Assembly: GCA_027625915.1 (NCBI GenBank)
Contig: JANTQA010000020.1
Location: forward strand, 434,001 to 498,000
Length of the DNA stretch: 64,000 bases
Direction of reading: 5' to 3'
Origin: Anaeramoeba flamelloides
Taxonomy: Eukaryota; Metamonada; Anaeramoebidae
Below the pieces are notes generated by a model. That model made no database searches. It was not told the DNA's origin and saw only the letters and a list, made by a program, of their open reading frames with translations. This document shows, one piece after another, positions 44,456-57,200 of this stretch; the first letter of the stretch is position 1; every line of letters starts with the position of its first letter. The position numbers and the translations under genes were made by a program.

Positions 44456-47100
44456 TTATTATTATTAGGGGGTGTTACATTATTACGAAGTACATCATTA
44501 TTTTCATTGAAATCATTTATTTTTTGACAAATTAAATGTAGAGGAGTATCATTATTTTCATTTTTTATATTAATTTCTGCGCCCATTTTTATGAACAATT
44601 CAATAATCCCAATATTTGGTTTTGTTTGGCTGCAAACCCAATGTAAAGGGGTATGCTGATAATACCCCTGGGTATTTATGTTAGCACCGTTATTGACTAA
44701 TAATTCTATCAATTCAAAGGAATGGTTTTCTTTATTACATAGAAAATGCAAAGAAGTATCCAAATTCACATCTTGAATGTTAATATCTATACCTTTATGA
44801 ATAAGTAATTCAATTATACGCTTTGAGGGGTTATTACTATTTTCACATAAATAATGCAAAATTGATTTGTTATCTTGATTCAATAAATGAATATTAACAT
44901 TTGTCCTCAGAAATAATTCAATTATATCATGATTTAGATCATCTTGATAGCAAAGCCAATGCAACGGGGTCTGTTGATAATACCCCGGGATATTAAGACT
45001 ATCGTTATTTTCTAAAAAGATTTTGACTATTTTATATGAGGGGTTTTCTTGATTACAAAGAAAATGAAATGGGGTATCCAAATTAATGTCTTGCGAATTT
45101 AAATCGATTTTATTTAAAATTAATAAATTTATTAATTTTTTCGATATTCTATTGCTAATTAAATAATCGTCTTCATCAGTGCTACTATTATTAAATCTGT
45201 ATTGCTCATGTTTTAATTTAAGTGCCTGGTTATTACAGAGATAATGCAGCGGCGAGTATTTTGTAACCGTGGATTGGACATTGATGTTTGCGCCCTGATT
45301 AATTAAATATTTAATTATCTTATAACTTGGTTTTATTTTTAAAAATAAGGAATGAATTGACGTTTCCCCTGTTTCATCCTGCAGATTCATATTTGCACCA
45401 TTTTCGATCATCAGTTTGACAATTTCAAATGGCGGGTTATTGACTTGATCACAGAGGCAATGAAAGGCAGTAGTTTTCTCTTTGCCCGTCTGATTAATAT
45501 TTACCCCGTTTTCGATCATAAATTTAATTGTTCTGTAATTGGGGTTATTCCGATCACAAAGCAAATGCAAGGCAGTTTCATTATTTTTGTTTCTTGAATT
45601 AATATTTGCTCCATTTTTTATTAACAATTCAACAATCCCAATATCTGGGGTTGTTTGGTTGCAGTGCCAATGTAAAGGTGTTGATTTGAAAATATCGACA
45701 GAATTTACATCGGCGCCATTTTCAATTAAAAATAATATTAACTCTATTGATGGGTTATCTTGTAAGCACAGGCAATGGAGAGGCGTCAAGCCAAGGATCA
45801 TTTTACAATTTGGATCAACCTTTTTATGCACAATGATTTTTTCGATACATTTGAATTTTAATATATTATTAATCAATTGCCCGCCCTCACTAAATGCATT
45901 GAAATTATTATAATAATTTACATCATCATCATAACCGTTGAAGTTTCCAGACCCCATCAAGCATAGGATATGTAAGGAATTCATTAAAGTTGTTTTTTCG
46001 TTAATTTTTGAAATATTAATTAATTCGCCCCCATTGCGACAATGTGAGGTCAAAAGGTAGTTTGTTTGATCAATTTCATTAAACTCAACCAATATTTGAT
46101 ACAGTATTTTATATTCGCCCCTTTTAAGTAAGGTGAAGATTAATAATGGGAAGTAATCTAAATTGTTATTTGTTAAGATCTCTATTTTGGGTTTTTTCAG
46201 TAATGCGAAGTCATACAAATCATACTGGCTCAAAACCTTCACATATTTTTTACATTGCCGATCTAGAAAATTTAACAGCATTTCCAAAATGATTTTGGAG
46301 CAATTTCTTTTTTTGGTTAAATAATAAAACGCATTCTTCTTCTTCACATTTGTTTGAAATAAATCGGCATTTCCTTTTTGAAACAAATATAACAAAATCT
46401 CTTCTATTTCTTCCGTGATTTCGTTAATACCCTTTATATATTTTTGAAACACAGTATAGCCGTCTTCGTTAGTGTCTGATAAATTGCAATCAGAGCCCAT
46501 TTTAATCAAATACATTATCACTTCTAAATCAATTTTGATTGCATTACAGGCACCACACACCCAATACATCCTTGAGACACATTTGTTAAAAGGTTCATTA
46601 ATATTTGTTTTGTTGACTTTTTCTGGTTCATTCAAGATTTTGAATAAAACCTCAAGATTTGATTGCTTTTGGTTTTTTTGAGTGCCTTCTATTTCCATCT
46701 CGTTTTCTATTTCTATTTCGTTTTCTATTTCTTTTTCTTTTTCTTGTTCTCTTTCTTTTTCTTGTTCTTGTTCTTTTTCTTCTTTCTGTAATCTTTTTTC
46801 TTGTTTTTGTAATTCATCTCTTTCAAAAACTATTCGTTTTCGATTACCCAACCCTGGTTCGGCTGGAATAGCATTCTGGCTTTTGTTTATGTGCTTTGTC
46901 ACTATTCGTTTTTTTGTTTTTTTCTTTTTCTTGTGGCTTGTGTTTAAAGTTAAAAAATTTGATTTTAATTCATTTATGGGTCGCTTTTTTGTGATTCTGT
47001 CCGACTCTTTTTGCAATTTAAATTCTAATTCTGAACTCGTTTCTTTTTCAGATCGTAAGAAAAACTCTGTGTCTGATCCCAAAATTGAAAAAATACTCAT
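42958..47100 (-). CDS. Large ankyrin-repeat protein, 1380 residues, intronless
   Basis: Ankyrin repeats are protein-binding scaffolds; the partner cannot be read from sequence. ATG 47100 (MSIFSILGSD) is chosen because the frame upstream of it is Phe/Lys-rich and has no other ATG. Residues 1-80 are charged with a basic cluster (HKKKKKTKKR) that could be a nuclear signal; about 95-145 is a Glu/Lys/Gln coiled-coil-like stretch. From about 175 to the end there are some 25-30 ankyrin repeats, many with TPLHWLC or TPLHLLC. A polyserine tract lies at about 880-912, between repeats. Two consecutive blocks are near duplicates (NLDTPFHFLCNQENPSYKI with GYYQQTPLHWLC, and NLDTSLHFLCNKENHSFEL with GYYQHTPLHWVC). 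No kinase, F-box, SOCS or channel domain is visible, and no membrane span. The stop is TAA. Confidence 0.9.
44371..44463. repeat. TAC trinucleotide repeat coding a polyserine tract
   Basis: A near-perfect CTA/TAC run on the plus strand is AGT (Ser) on the minus strand, within the ankyrin-repeat gene and between two repeats. It is likely length-variable between strains. Confidence 0.9.
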
Positions 47101-47832
47101 CCCAAGAAAAGAAAAGAAAAAGAGAAGGGGAAAGGTATTTTTTTTATTTGAAAAAAAAAAATGAAAACTTTTTTTGGGGAATGTGCTATTTTGTAATGTG
47201 ATCAAACGATTTAATTGGGAAAAACAAAATGATTTGGAAGTACGACTAAAAGGGATACTCTTATTTTGGGATTAACACAGAATGGGTTGATCTTGATAGT
47301 TATAAATATCATAATGATACGAGTAATAGCAGACACAATCCAAGTCGCAAACTTAACACTAATTCCCGAAATTTCTTAAATAATTGTTTTCTCAGACACA
47401 CTTTCAAATTACTTTGACCATTTACACTCCTGGTATTCGAAATTTAAATGGCATCAGCTTTGAATTAATTATCTTTTTTTTCATTACAATATCTGACTTT
47501 CATTTAGGAAAATTAGTTCACCCACAAAACATTTCAGAGAAAAAAAAAAGAAGAATAAAACAATTAAAGGTGATAAAACAAATTATAGTCTCTTGCTTTG
47601 CAAACTCTCGTCAAAAAAAATAAAAAGGAAGTGAAAATTTTATCAGGTTCATAAGGTTAGATACAGGTAGAAAAAATCAAAAGATTTTTATCAAGATTGG
47701 AGTTTTTCAAACTTTTCCAACACTTTTTACACATTTTAAATTGTAAAAATCCTGTACAAGAGAGATTATTTGTATATAATCAGAAAATATATCTTTCATT
47801 TTTTTACTTTTTTTTTTTTTTACTTCCCTAAA
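47101..47832. promoter_or_regulatory. Divergent intergenic region of the ankyrin and mucolipin genes
   Basis: The 732 bp between two outward-facing ATGs must contain or border both promoters. A family 6 repeat copy (47434-47650) occupies part of it. No core promoter motif is recognised. Confidence 0.4.
47434..47650 (+). repeat. Repeat family 6, intergenic copy
   Basis: GGTATTCGAAATTTAAATGG, TTTGAATTAATTATCTTTTT, GACTTTCATTTAGG and TTAGTTCACCCA follow one another as they do on the minus strand at 30650-30900. The right boundary is uncertain. Confidence 0.65.
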
Positions 47833-50800
47833 ATGTCAATTAGTGATTGCTATGGGAAGCTGTCTTGTTTAGAGAATAATTTTTGTTTTGGGTTACAACG
47901 TAAAAGAATACCTGAACATAAACTTTTAACAATTTCACCTTACCAAAAATTAATTACCTATCATCGTATTCCTTGGAAATTTCTTTTGATCCTTTTATTA
48001 GTCATTTTAATTACAGCTCAAGTTTGCAGACTAATTTTTTTTTTTTTATTTGTTTTTTTTCAACGCTAACCAACAATTGATCGTTTGTTTTTTTTTTTTT
48101 CAAAAATTGACTTAGACCATTGAATATGAATCACTATATTCACCATATTATTCTGCAAATGAAGATCTCTTTGCACAAATATTTCTTCCAGGCACAAAAA
48201 CATATATCGAAACAAGTAACGGGCTTATTCAAAAATACATCTATAGTGTACAAGAATTAAAAGACTCAATTGATAATGTTGTTGTAAATTATTATAATTT
48301 TTCTCGGTCGTCGATTGGCTTTTATGAGTAACCGAATCCCAATGATTTTAAAAAATTTAAATTCCAAAATCTTGTTAAAAAACAATTGTTTCTTCTTTTT
48401 TCTTTTTCGATTTTACGATCGATTTCAATTTCAATTTCTTTACTTTTTTTTTGTATTTTTTTTATTAATTAGGTTCCAATATGAGACAGACCAAACACCC
48501 ACACCACCAAAATTTAAAGTTGAAAGTTATAAAAATGTAAAATTTGATCAACCAAACCCAATAGATCCATCCAATTATGAAATTGAAACAAGTAAGTTTT
48601 AAACTTTTTTTTTTTTTTCGAATATTTGTTTGAACTAACTTGGGAGAAAATCCTTTAGAGAACATTTTCACAACTGGAAACGTTTTTTGGTCGAAAAAAA
48701 ACAACAGATTATTTTACTTTTGTTAACATAACAACATAATTTCATTTTCAAATTAATAATGGTATTTAAAAAATAACTATCTAAAATTTCAACCAATTAT
48801 CTTTTTTTCACAGTTCTGAAATATTCCTTTCACTTAGGATTCTTAGTTCACCCAATTTATTATTTGTTGAAAAATAAATGTTACAAAATTTTCATTTAGT
48901 TTTCCAAAAAAAAAATCTCTTCATACTCTTATGAAAAATAGAATTAATATATTCATTGCTTTTAAAAGATCAAGTAAAAATTGAAACGATTTAATTCTGC
49001 AATCATTCTAAAAAAGTGAAGACTTTTTTTTATGATTTTGTTGGAATTAAACATTTTTTAAAGTTTTATATTTTAATCAAGTGAAGAATTTTTTTAAAAA
49101 AAGCACTTTTCTTCACACTCCAACCTTTACATCACATTTGAAGATTTATTCATTAACTGACTTTAAACAAAAAACTTTAAAAAAGTTTTAATTCTGAAAA
49201 AATCTAATAAAAAAAAAGGTTTTCACTTTATTAAAACAGAAAACTTTCAAAGAGTTTTAATTCTGAAAAAGTATTCACTTTTTCAAAAAATGAAATTTGG
49301 TAAAAGTTTAAATTCAGAAAAATTTTTCACTTTTTTAAAACAGAAAACTTGATAAAAGTTTTTAAAAAAGTCCTCAAATTTTTAAAATGGCTATAATAAG
49401 GAATGTTTATGATTATTATTTTCTTTTTAGAATTGAGGATTTTGATATTTTATTTTAATTCTTGGCATTTGTTTTTTTGAGATAGCTGAATGAAAATTTT
49501 TTTCTTTTTGTTTTGAAATTAACAGTATGCCATTCCAGACACTTTCGACGCATTTTGGAAAAAATTACCTTTTCCCACAATTTTCAAAATAAAACCACCT
49601 ATCAACTATATCATCTCTAACAAACTTGTTGGTAAATCAGAACAAATGATAAAAAGTTCAAAAAAAAATAAAAAAAATTTTTTCAAGTTTCTCTTTTTTT
49701 TCTTAAATTGGGTTTTCAGAAAACAAAACATTTTACAAAACAATCTTTTTGGTAATGAAACCATATTTGTTTTCCAATTAATGAAGTTTAGAATTTCTTT
49801 TTAAACATTACCAACAATAATACGAATCATATTTATTGCATAATTAATGGCAGTGTAGAATTTCTTTTTGAACTGTTATCACCAATAATAACAATATCAT
49901 CTTGGATTGATGTGAGTTAAAATATGTTTACTATTAGCACAATTTCCCTTCTAAAATAACTTAAATATTTCTATAATTCAAACAAAAAACCACACTACCA
50001 ATTTTTTTCTGAACTGTCAATCCATAAATGATTTTTTGTTAGGAATTAACATTTTATGAGAAATAATACGAAGAAAACCACTTCCCTAGAATAATGCTTA
50101 TTTTTAAAAAGATAAGCATTTACATACTATCAATCAATCCTATATTTGTGGTTTAATTAAACAGTATTGAATTGTTTAATTTTAGTTTTTTTAACATTTC
50201 CCATCTTTCTTTATCTTTTTCAGTTTGGTTTGTTTACCATTCATAATTTTTTTTTTTTGTTGTTGATTAATTTTTTAGATTTGTGAAAAGGTTGAATCGA
50301 AAAAAAAAAATTTCATCAAAAATGTTCAAAAATGTAAATTTTTACATTTTTTATGGAATTGTTTAGAAACACATCTTTGAATTTCAGATCAAAGAGTCAA
50401 AATTTTCAAACATTACCTCAAAATTTTTCCAAGTTTCATGAAAAACGTTAAATCTGGAAATATTAAATTGAAATTCTCTTTATGGTTTAATAAAGCATCA
50501 AGAAAGTTAAAAACAAAATTTTGATACTCTTAAATTCATTCAAATTTGTTTTTCAAACTCGAAACAGTGAAAAAATTGAAAAAAGATCTTCAATTCTCCT
50601 TAAGGTAAATTTTGCGATAAAAAATCACTTCCACTTTTTAACAATTAAATTTAATTATCAGTTATTTTCAAAAATACTAAAAGGTCATTATATCTAAAAA
50701 ACCAAATTAAAACCCATTTTGATATTTAAAAACACTACAAAGTTTCTCAATTTTTTTTAAAATTATCAAATATGATTTTTTTTTTTTCTTTAAAATTTAG

Positions 50801-53800
50801 AAATGTTAAAAATCACAGAAACTAATTTTGAATTATTAGAAATTTCAAACTTTTAACCATACTTGATACGTGCCAAAATCTTGATAAATTAATTTAATTT
50901 CAAATCTGAAGTTAAGTCCATAAAAATAATTTTCTAAAATAAGTATGCCAATTATCCTAAACCAAAATATCACAATTTACATACACATATACATACAATA
51001 CGGACTACTAGTCACTTAACTTTTACTGAAATCAAAAGAATAAATTCAAATGGTTTCCAAAAAAATATTAAAATCCCTGAACAGTTATGTATTTACATTT
51101 AAAATCAAAATTTTAACAATACACCATAAGGAAAAAATAAATTCTGAAAATTAAAGTTAGCCAAAACTACATATTGGATTTCATTTATACATCTTTTATA
51201 AATTATTTTTTCAAAGTTATTATAATTTTATGTAATTAAGAATAGATAGCTATTAAACTCATTAAAATTCGAATACCCTACTTTTTCAAAATTACCGACA
51301 TTTGAAAAAAACACCTATTTTTCAGGTATTTTTTTTTTGAAATAAGTTACAATGAATGAATTTTTGTTGAACATTAAGAAAAAATAATAAATGTTAAAAC
51401 AATTTGCAGAAAAAAACAGGGAATATAAACAAAATTTCATAATAAATGTCCCAATTTTTATTTATTTTTTTTTTTATTTTATTTTTAGACCAAAAACAAA
51501 TATTTCTAGTGTATAGAACTGAATATTAAAATAGTAATTTTCTTAATTATTATTGATGAATTCAATTTATAAAAAAATTTCTTTTCAAAATTTGATTTTT
51601 AATGGGTAAATGATTTTGAAATGGAGTTTATATTAAAACTCAAACATGGAAAAAAATAAAATGATGAAAAATATTCCAAAAACAGAAAAAAAATCATTTT
51701 TTCAATTTAATTTAGCAATATCTTTTTCAAGAAATATTTGATTTTAAAATTGAAAAATATGATTCTTTTTAGGCTATTTAAAAAAATAGATGAAAATAAT
51801 CTCACCATTCTAAGTAAAAATTTCCAAAATTTTAGAATTAAAAATGAAAAAAATATTACTGAAAATTTTCATTTTTTTTTGCAATTCCCATTAGTATCTA
51901 ATAAAGTTGTAAACCTTTTTCAAAATTGTTATGTCTAATAATGTTTATTATGTGAGTGTCTTTCAAAAATACAAAATTTAGAGATTTTTCTTTTGAAAAA
52001 ATTTTTCGAGTTATGTATTGTGGAAATTAAGTTTCATTGATTTTCCTGATTTGTAAGCTAAATTTTATAATTCACAAACCCAAATTATTTGACTTAAAAT
52101 TTATTTTTTAAAATAAAAACTAGGAAAATCAATTTCTTGATTTATTACAAAAATTTTATTCTTATAAAAGTTTTTCACTATTTATTAAATAGTGAAGGTT
52201 TTATTTTTCAAGTTTACTTTAAATAAAAAATTCAATAAATATCATTTAAGAGTAAATTTGTAATAAATATTTTTAAATTAGAAATGAACTTGAATAAGAT
52301 CAAGAATTAACATTATATTTCCTATATTATTATTATTAATTTCCAACTTTTTACGTTTAAATTATATATTTAATTCTACATATTTATATTTATATTCTAA
52401 AACTTTAATTCATTTTAGTAACATACGATCTAACAATAAGTAAACCATTAGGCCCATTCTCTGGGGATCTTGATCAATCATTGGATTTTATGAAGAAATT
52501 CAAAAAGGGTGAAATTACATTTTATTTCAAAAACCTTTTCCCAACCGAGATCCCAAAATGTTTATTATGGAAAATTGTTATTACTTATGATTACCAAATT
52601 AGAGGTGGATCTACAAGAGCTTCAATTCTTTCAGATGCTACAGATTGTCAAAAAGTTATTTCATCATCTTCTCACTATAAAAGCTCCTATTTTTTAATAT
52701 CGTTAGTACTTCTTATTTCTGCAATTTGGCTGATGGGGCTTTCATCCCATTCACTTTATAATGAATACAGATTATATAAGGTATTTATTAATAATGAATT
52801 TATTCTTTTTTTTTATTTTTATATTTTGTTAATACTGGAATTAAATTTTAATTCGTAAAGAATCTTTTGTTTTTTATTTATTATTAACTTTTACTAAAAA
52901 AAAAAAAAAAAAAAACTTTAACTTTTTTTGAATTAAAAAAAAAACGTAATAACGAAGTTTGTGAAAAGATGAGAATTTTTAAAAAATTGTTATTGAACAA
53001 TATTCTTTCTACTTGTTGATTATGAATTTTGTTTTTTTAAACTCAATATGGAAAAAAAACTTTCTTCTTCTTTTAACATTTCGGAATTCAAAAATACACC
53101 AAAAAAATTTAAATTTCATATATAGAGTATTGAAAAAAATACCTGACATGAAAATAATCCCTGACAAGATTTTTAATTGTTAATATTAGTAAAATTGTTG
53201 TGTAACTGCAATTATTTAAAATCGAATCCTTTTTATAAATAACCAATTTTTTTATGAACTAAGGAATAAACTCATCGAAAGTTCATTAAAGTGAGGATTT
53301 CTATAGAATACTCATTTAATTGTTTGATAACCAAATTAGATCTACTTATTTTGAAAAAAAATCGAGTTATATAGAGGTTTGCTATGACTTTGGAAAATGA
53401 TATTTTTTTACTTGTTTTTTGATTGATAGAATATTTTTTTGAACAAGTATAATTCAATTAATCATCATTCTGATAAGTGAGTGAATTATAATTTTCAAAG
53501 TTTGATTCTTAAAAAAAAAAAAAAATATTCGTAATCCGACACAAAAATTTCTCTAATATTAACAATTAAAAATCTTGTCAGGGATTATTTTCATGTACTG
53601 GGATTTTTTTCAATACTATACTCTCTCTATTTCACCTTTCTGAATCATTTTGTCTTTTACTACACCTACACCACCTTCGATAATACATAAATATTTTCAT
53701 CACATTATTACCAAAATACCAAAAGTATCTTTCTATATTCATGATGAAATTATGGAACTAACCAAAGAAAAAAATGGACAATTTATTTAGTTCTGCAATA

Positions 53801-56800
53801 TAAAAGTAATTTTTCGTAAAAAATGGATTATTTATTTATTTATCTAGAGAAAGGAAAAATTAAAGAAAATTTAACAAAAGAAAAAAAAAAAGAGAGAGAA
53901 AGAACAATAATTAAAATATTATAATAAAAAAATCTATAATATCATCTGAATGACTAAATTAAAAAAAAACGCCGTTAGGTTTTCTTGAGTTTCCTCTTTA
54001 ATTGAAAAATCAATAGATTTTCGTTAGGTTTTTTTGAGTTTTCTATTTATTTGTGAAGTGTTCTAGTTTTTTTTTGAGGTTTTCTATTTTATTCGTGAAG
54101 TGTTCTAGGTTTTTTTTACTTTTCGAAATAAACCGAAAATTTATTAAAATTTTCTGTTTATTTCAAAAAAGTAAAAAAACCTAACGAAAATCAATAGATT
54201 TTATAAACAAAACAGAAAACCACAAGAAAAGCGCGATTAGGTTTTACAGAATTCCAAAGAATAATGAAAAAAAAACCCTAGTAACTCAATGATACTCAAA
54301 GGAACTTGAAACTCATCCTGAATTCACAGAAAGGGTAAAACCCCAATAAAAAGATTATCAATAATAAATAAAAAATTCTATAACGAGTGATTAATAAATT
54401 GGTATTTCACTCTTGTTAGTTTTTTTTTAATTTAATAGGAATGGAGCAAAATCAAAGATTTTGCCAATTATTTTACAAATAAAAAAACTAGACTACTGCC
54501 TCTTGGAGTGGGGGTACTAGGCACCCGAATATATATATATATATATTCCTATTTGTATTTTTCTTTTCAATTTTATATTATTAGTTTTCCTTTATTACCC
54601 AAAGTTTTTTAGCCATAAAATTTTGATGAAAAATTCCCGATAAGAATATATAAATTTCATAATTTTGATTAGTAATATTAAATAGCCTTTGAGTGTTTTT
54701 TCTAATACTAAACTTTTTTATAAAAAGTCGAATACATATAAACATAAAAAAAAATCTATTGTAATGTTTGGGTGATTGAACAACAATCTGATTTTTCTGT
54801 TTTAAGGACAAATTTGAAACAAAATAATTTATTTTTTCAAATTTTTATACAAAAACATTTCCATGTATACAAGCTATTTCCAAAAAAGTTGGTCAAATCT
54901 ATTTTAAAACTCTCTTTATTAAACTCAATTCTAAAACAATCTCAACTTTTTTTCAAAAATTTTGACTCACATTATAATGTTATTGGAAGTTGTTTTGAAA
55001 TTCTTATTAAAATAAAAATTTCAATTTTTAGATCAAAATCATTTTTTCTATTTTGTAAATTTTTATTTGTATTGGTCATGAATTGTTTTTGTTTTCTTTT
55101 ACTTTTTCTTTTTTGCTTTTTCAAATTTTTTTTTTTTCTTTGATTTTTTTTCTTTTCTTGCGTAAGATCATGTGAAAAAAAAAAAATCTTCGAAAAGACA
55201 AATAAAAATTAAGAAAATTGAGACTATATAATGACTTTTAAAATTCATTTAATAATTCAAGTAAAAAAACTTCTTGTTATCCTTTTTTCATTGAATGTTC
55301 AGTAATGAAAAATCTGTAATATTGATCTCAAAAATAGTGACTCACTTTTTTTTAGGATTTTGTTTTTATTTTTTTTTAATTGTTAAAATATTTGGCTTTT
55401 ATTTTTATTTAGAATAATTTAAAAAGTCAATTATTAATAAGATTTAATTAATTAGTTGTTCTTGAATACTATATAATAATTTTTTTTTTATTTGAATTTA
55501 TTTTTTCAAGTTAGTAAATATTTTTGAAATATTGTTTAAACAAATATCCAAAATTGATATTAATCATTTATTGATTCTTAATAATAATCCAATTTGTTTA
55601 TTTGTAAGACAATTTACTAAAAGATATGAAAGCTTTTTAATCTTGATTTTAAATGATATTTTTTTATGAGAAAATTGGTGTTTATTTTTTTCTTTTTGAT
55701 AGAAAAAAATTGTTATCTTAAGAGATTTAATCTCAATAAAATTTCCATTAGAGAATGAAAAACTTATAATTGTATTTTATTGTTTCAAAAATCCTTTTGT
55801 ATCCCCAAGATATCCCCAATTTTTTTATTGAAATTGTCTGTAACTTGTTTTCCACAAAAAAAGTGCTATTTTTTTTTTTTTCTTTTTTTGGCAAATATTT
55901 TGATGAATATATTTTGAAATATATCCAATAGGTGCTGATTTGATTAGTATGAATTTTTTTATTAGTACCAATTTTCGAATAGAACCACTAAAAAAGAGAA
56001 TATTATTTGAAAGATATAAAAAAATAGCCAAAGCTTTTTTTGAAATACCTTATATTGACTAAGTTTATGATGAATACTAAATTTTTAATAAGAGTTTAAT
56101 TATTCTAAAAAATAAAGTAAATGAATTTATGAAGAAACCTTTTTTAAAGTTAATTATATAATTTGCGATACACACACACACACACATATATATAATATAT
56201 CAATATATATATATATATTCTTTTTATTTTTTCTTTCTTTATTTGTTGTATTAAATAATAGAATACATATCAAAGAGTACTTGGACAAAAAAGTTTAAGA
56301 TTAGACAGTGAACATTTTGCATCTCAAAGATCATTTCGTATGGCATTTTTCAATTTTTGGTATTTATGGAATATCCCAACATGTATTTCTGTAATCATTG
56401 CAGAATTAATCTATATGTTCACACATTTTAGCACTGCAAAAATTAACAATTTGTTATTTTCAATTACTCTAGGCATTGCCGCCTTCTGTTGTTGGTTTAG
56501 TTTAACAGGGTATTTCCAATGGTACCAAAGCTTTTATTCGTTAATTAATGTAATAAGCCGGGCATTACCAAAAGTAATTAGATTTACTCTTTGTGCGCTC
56601 CCAATCTTCCTTGGATATGCTTATTTGGGCACAATAGCATTTGGAAGTTATGTTGAATATTTTTCTACAATTGATCAGACATGTGTCACCTTATTTGCTG
56701 TTTTAAATGGTGACATTTGCAGGGACACTTATGATTTAATTTATAGACAAAACCATGGAATGGCAGTGTTGTCAAGAATCTATATGTATACCTTTATTTG

Positions 56801-57200
56801 CTTATTTATCTATGCTTGGGTTAATGTATTTATCACAGTTGGGGAGGAAGCATATATTTCAATAATTAAAGATCCAAAGCCAGTTAATTTAAAAGGTAAA
56901 AGACAATTAAAACAATATATTAAGAAATCAAAAGATGCACCAATGCGTTCAGATTCCATCTTAAAAAGTAAGGAGACAATCAGTAGATTTTTTTCCAGAG
57001 AAAAATCAAGCTTCTTCTGGGGAGACGACCAAGAGAAAAAAACCACTTCCGATGTTTACCTTTCACAACGCTATTCAAGATCATATTCCGTCAATAACCC
57101 CAGTCATTTAACTCCATCAGCGAATGAGATAACTCCATTATTAAAACCACCAAAAGGTTCTGCACCAATTAGGACACCTCTAGGCCCAAAAAAGGATTAA
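47833..57200 (+). CDS. MCOLN-like: Mucolipin (TRPML) cation channel, complete, six exons
   Basis: TRPML channels release Ca2+ and other cations from lysosomes. Exons: 47833-48021, 48116-48327, 48473-48591, 49539-49631, 52419-52780, 56262-57200; phases agree and give 637 residues (human TRPML1: 580). S1 is at about 46-62 (PWKFLLILLLVILITAQ). A long luminal loop follows, in which KCLLWKIVITYDY (C252) and DATDCQK (C281) match one of the two TRPML disulfides. S2 is about 293-313, S3 354-378, S4 387-411, S5 430-455, the pore 466-482 (LFAVLNGDICRDTYD) and S6 500-524. The cytosolic tail carries EITPLL (614-619), an acidic dileucine sorting motif. Exon 4 uses the acceptor CATTCCAG at 49538; a nearer AG at 49525 gives the wrong frame. 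Exon 1 donor is GTTTGC. Polycystin-2 is excluded by the mucolipin-type S5-S6 sequence. Confidence 0.94.
48750..48870 (+). repeat. Repeat family 6, copy in mucolipin intron 3
   Basis: GGTATTTAAAAAATAACTAT, CAATTATCTTTTTTTCA and TTAGGATTCTTAGTTCACCC recur in the order seen at 30650-30900 and 47434-47650. The left part is more diverged than in the other copies. Confidence 0.6.
49165..49375 (+). repeat. Tandem array of about four 50-68-bp units
   Basis: Each unit has AAACARAAAACTTT, then AAAGTTTTAATTCTGAAAAA, then TTTTCACTTT. The second unit is the shortest and most regular; the fourth is cut off. The array lies in mucolipin intron 3. Confidence 0.6.
49632..52418 (+). other. Long intron 4 of the mucolipin gene
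   Basis: The 2787-bp intron separates GTTG|GTAAAT and CATTTTAG|TAACATACG, phase 1. It is AT-rich; I find no recognisable repeat family or gene in it. Confidence 0.8.
53126..53617. mobile_element. Repeat family 1, copy d
   Basis: The 492-bp element starts AGTATTGAAAAAAATACCTG and ends TTTTTTTCAATACT. The arms pair over about 70 bp. Each arm holds two copies of a CCTGACAWGA motif about 20 bp apart (CCTGACATGAAAA, CCTGACAAGATTTT), like a double transposase-binding site. It is the best-preserved copy together with copy b. Confidence 0.88.
53970..54245. repeat. Fold-back unit, family 8 copy a, with a near-perfect hairpin at 54107-54182
   Basis: The core arm AGGTTTTTTTTACTTTTCGA...GAAAATTT at 54107-54141 pairs with 54147-54182 across a 5-base loop, about 33 of 36 positions. 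Outside it, CAATAGATTTTCGTTAGGTT (left) faces AACCTAACGAAAATC (right). The left half also has GAAGTGTTCTAG twice, about 42 bp apart. Confidence 0.75.
54340..54660 (+). repeat. Repeat family 7, copy a
   Basis: The segment shares with 59905-60270, in the same order: AAACCC, GATTAATAA.TTGGTATT, a poly-T run, GAGTGGGGGYACTRGG with YCCGAAT, a TA repeat, and TTTCTTTATTACC followed by AAGTTTTYTA. The G-rich box in the middle is striking in this AT-rich sequence. End structures are not clear. Confidence 0.7.
54985..55455 (+). repeat. Family 4-related segment joined to the 26740-27030 repeat
   Basis: TTCAATTTTTAGATCAAAAT followed by CATTTTTTCT and ATTTTGTAAA matches family 4 copy b (about 40595-40650). 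From about 55190 onward it instead matches 26740-27030. The combination is mosaic, either a longer ancestral element or two elements joined. Confidence 0.6.

Larger units (their letters stand above)
48592..49538 (+). other. Intron 3 of the mucolipin gene
   Basis: The 947-bp intron lies between ACAA|GTAAGT and ATTCCAG|ACACTTTC. It contains a family 6 segment (48750-48870) and a tandem array (49165-49375). Confidence 0.8.
52781..56261 (+). other. Intron 5 of the mucolipin gene, the longest here
   Basis: The 3481-bp intron separates TATAAG|GTATTT and AATAATAG|AATACATATC, phase 0. It is a trap for mobile sequence: family 1 copy d, a hairpin-rich unit, family 7 copy a and a family 4-related segment lie in it one after another. 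A CA/TA microsatellite (about 56170-56220) precedes the acceptor. Confidence 0.85.

Noticed and set aside
47101-47205. N-terminal extension of the ankyrin frame upstream of ATG 47100
   Set aside because: It is Phe/Lys-rich, has no ATG of its own, and reads like A/T-run DNA rather than protein.
49521-49531. Alternative acceptor AACAG at 49525 for mucolipin exon 4
   Set aside because: Its use puts exon 4 in a frame with a stop; the acceptor CATTCCAG at 49538 keeps phase with exons 3 and 5.
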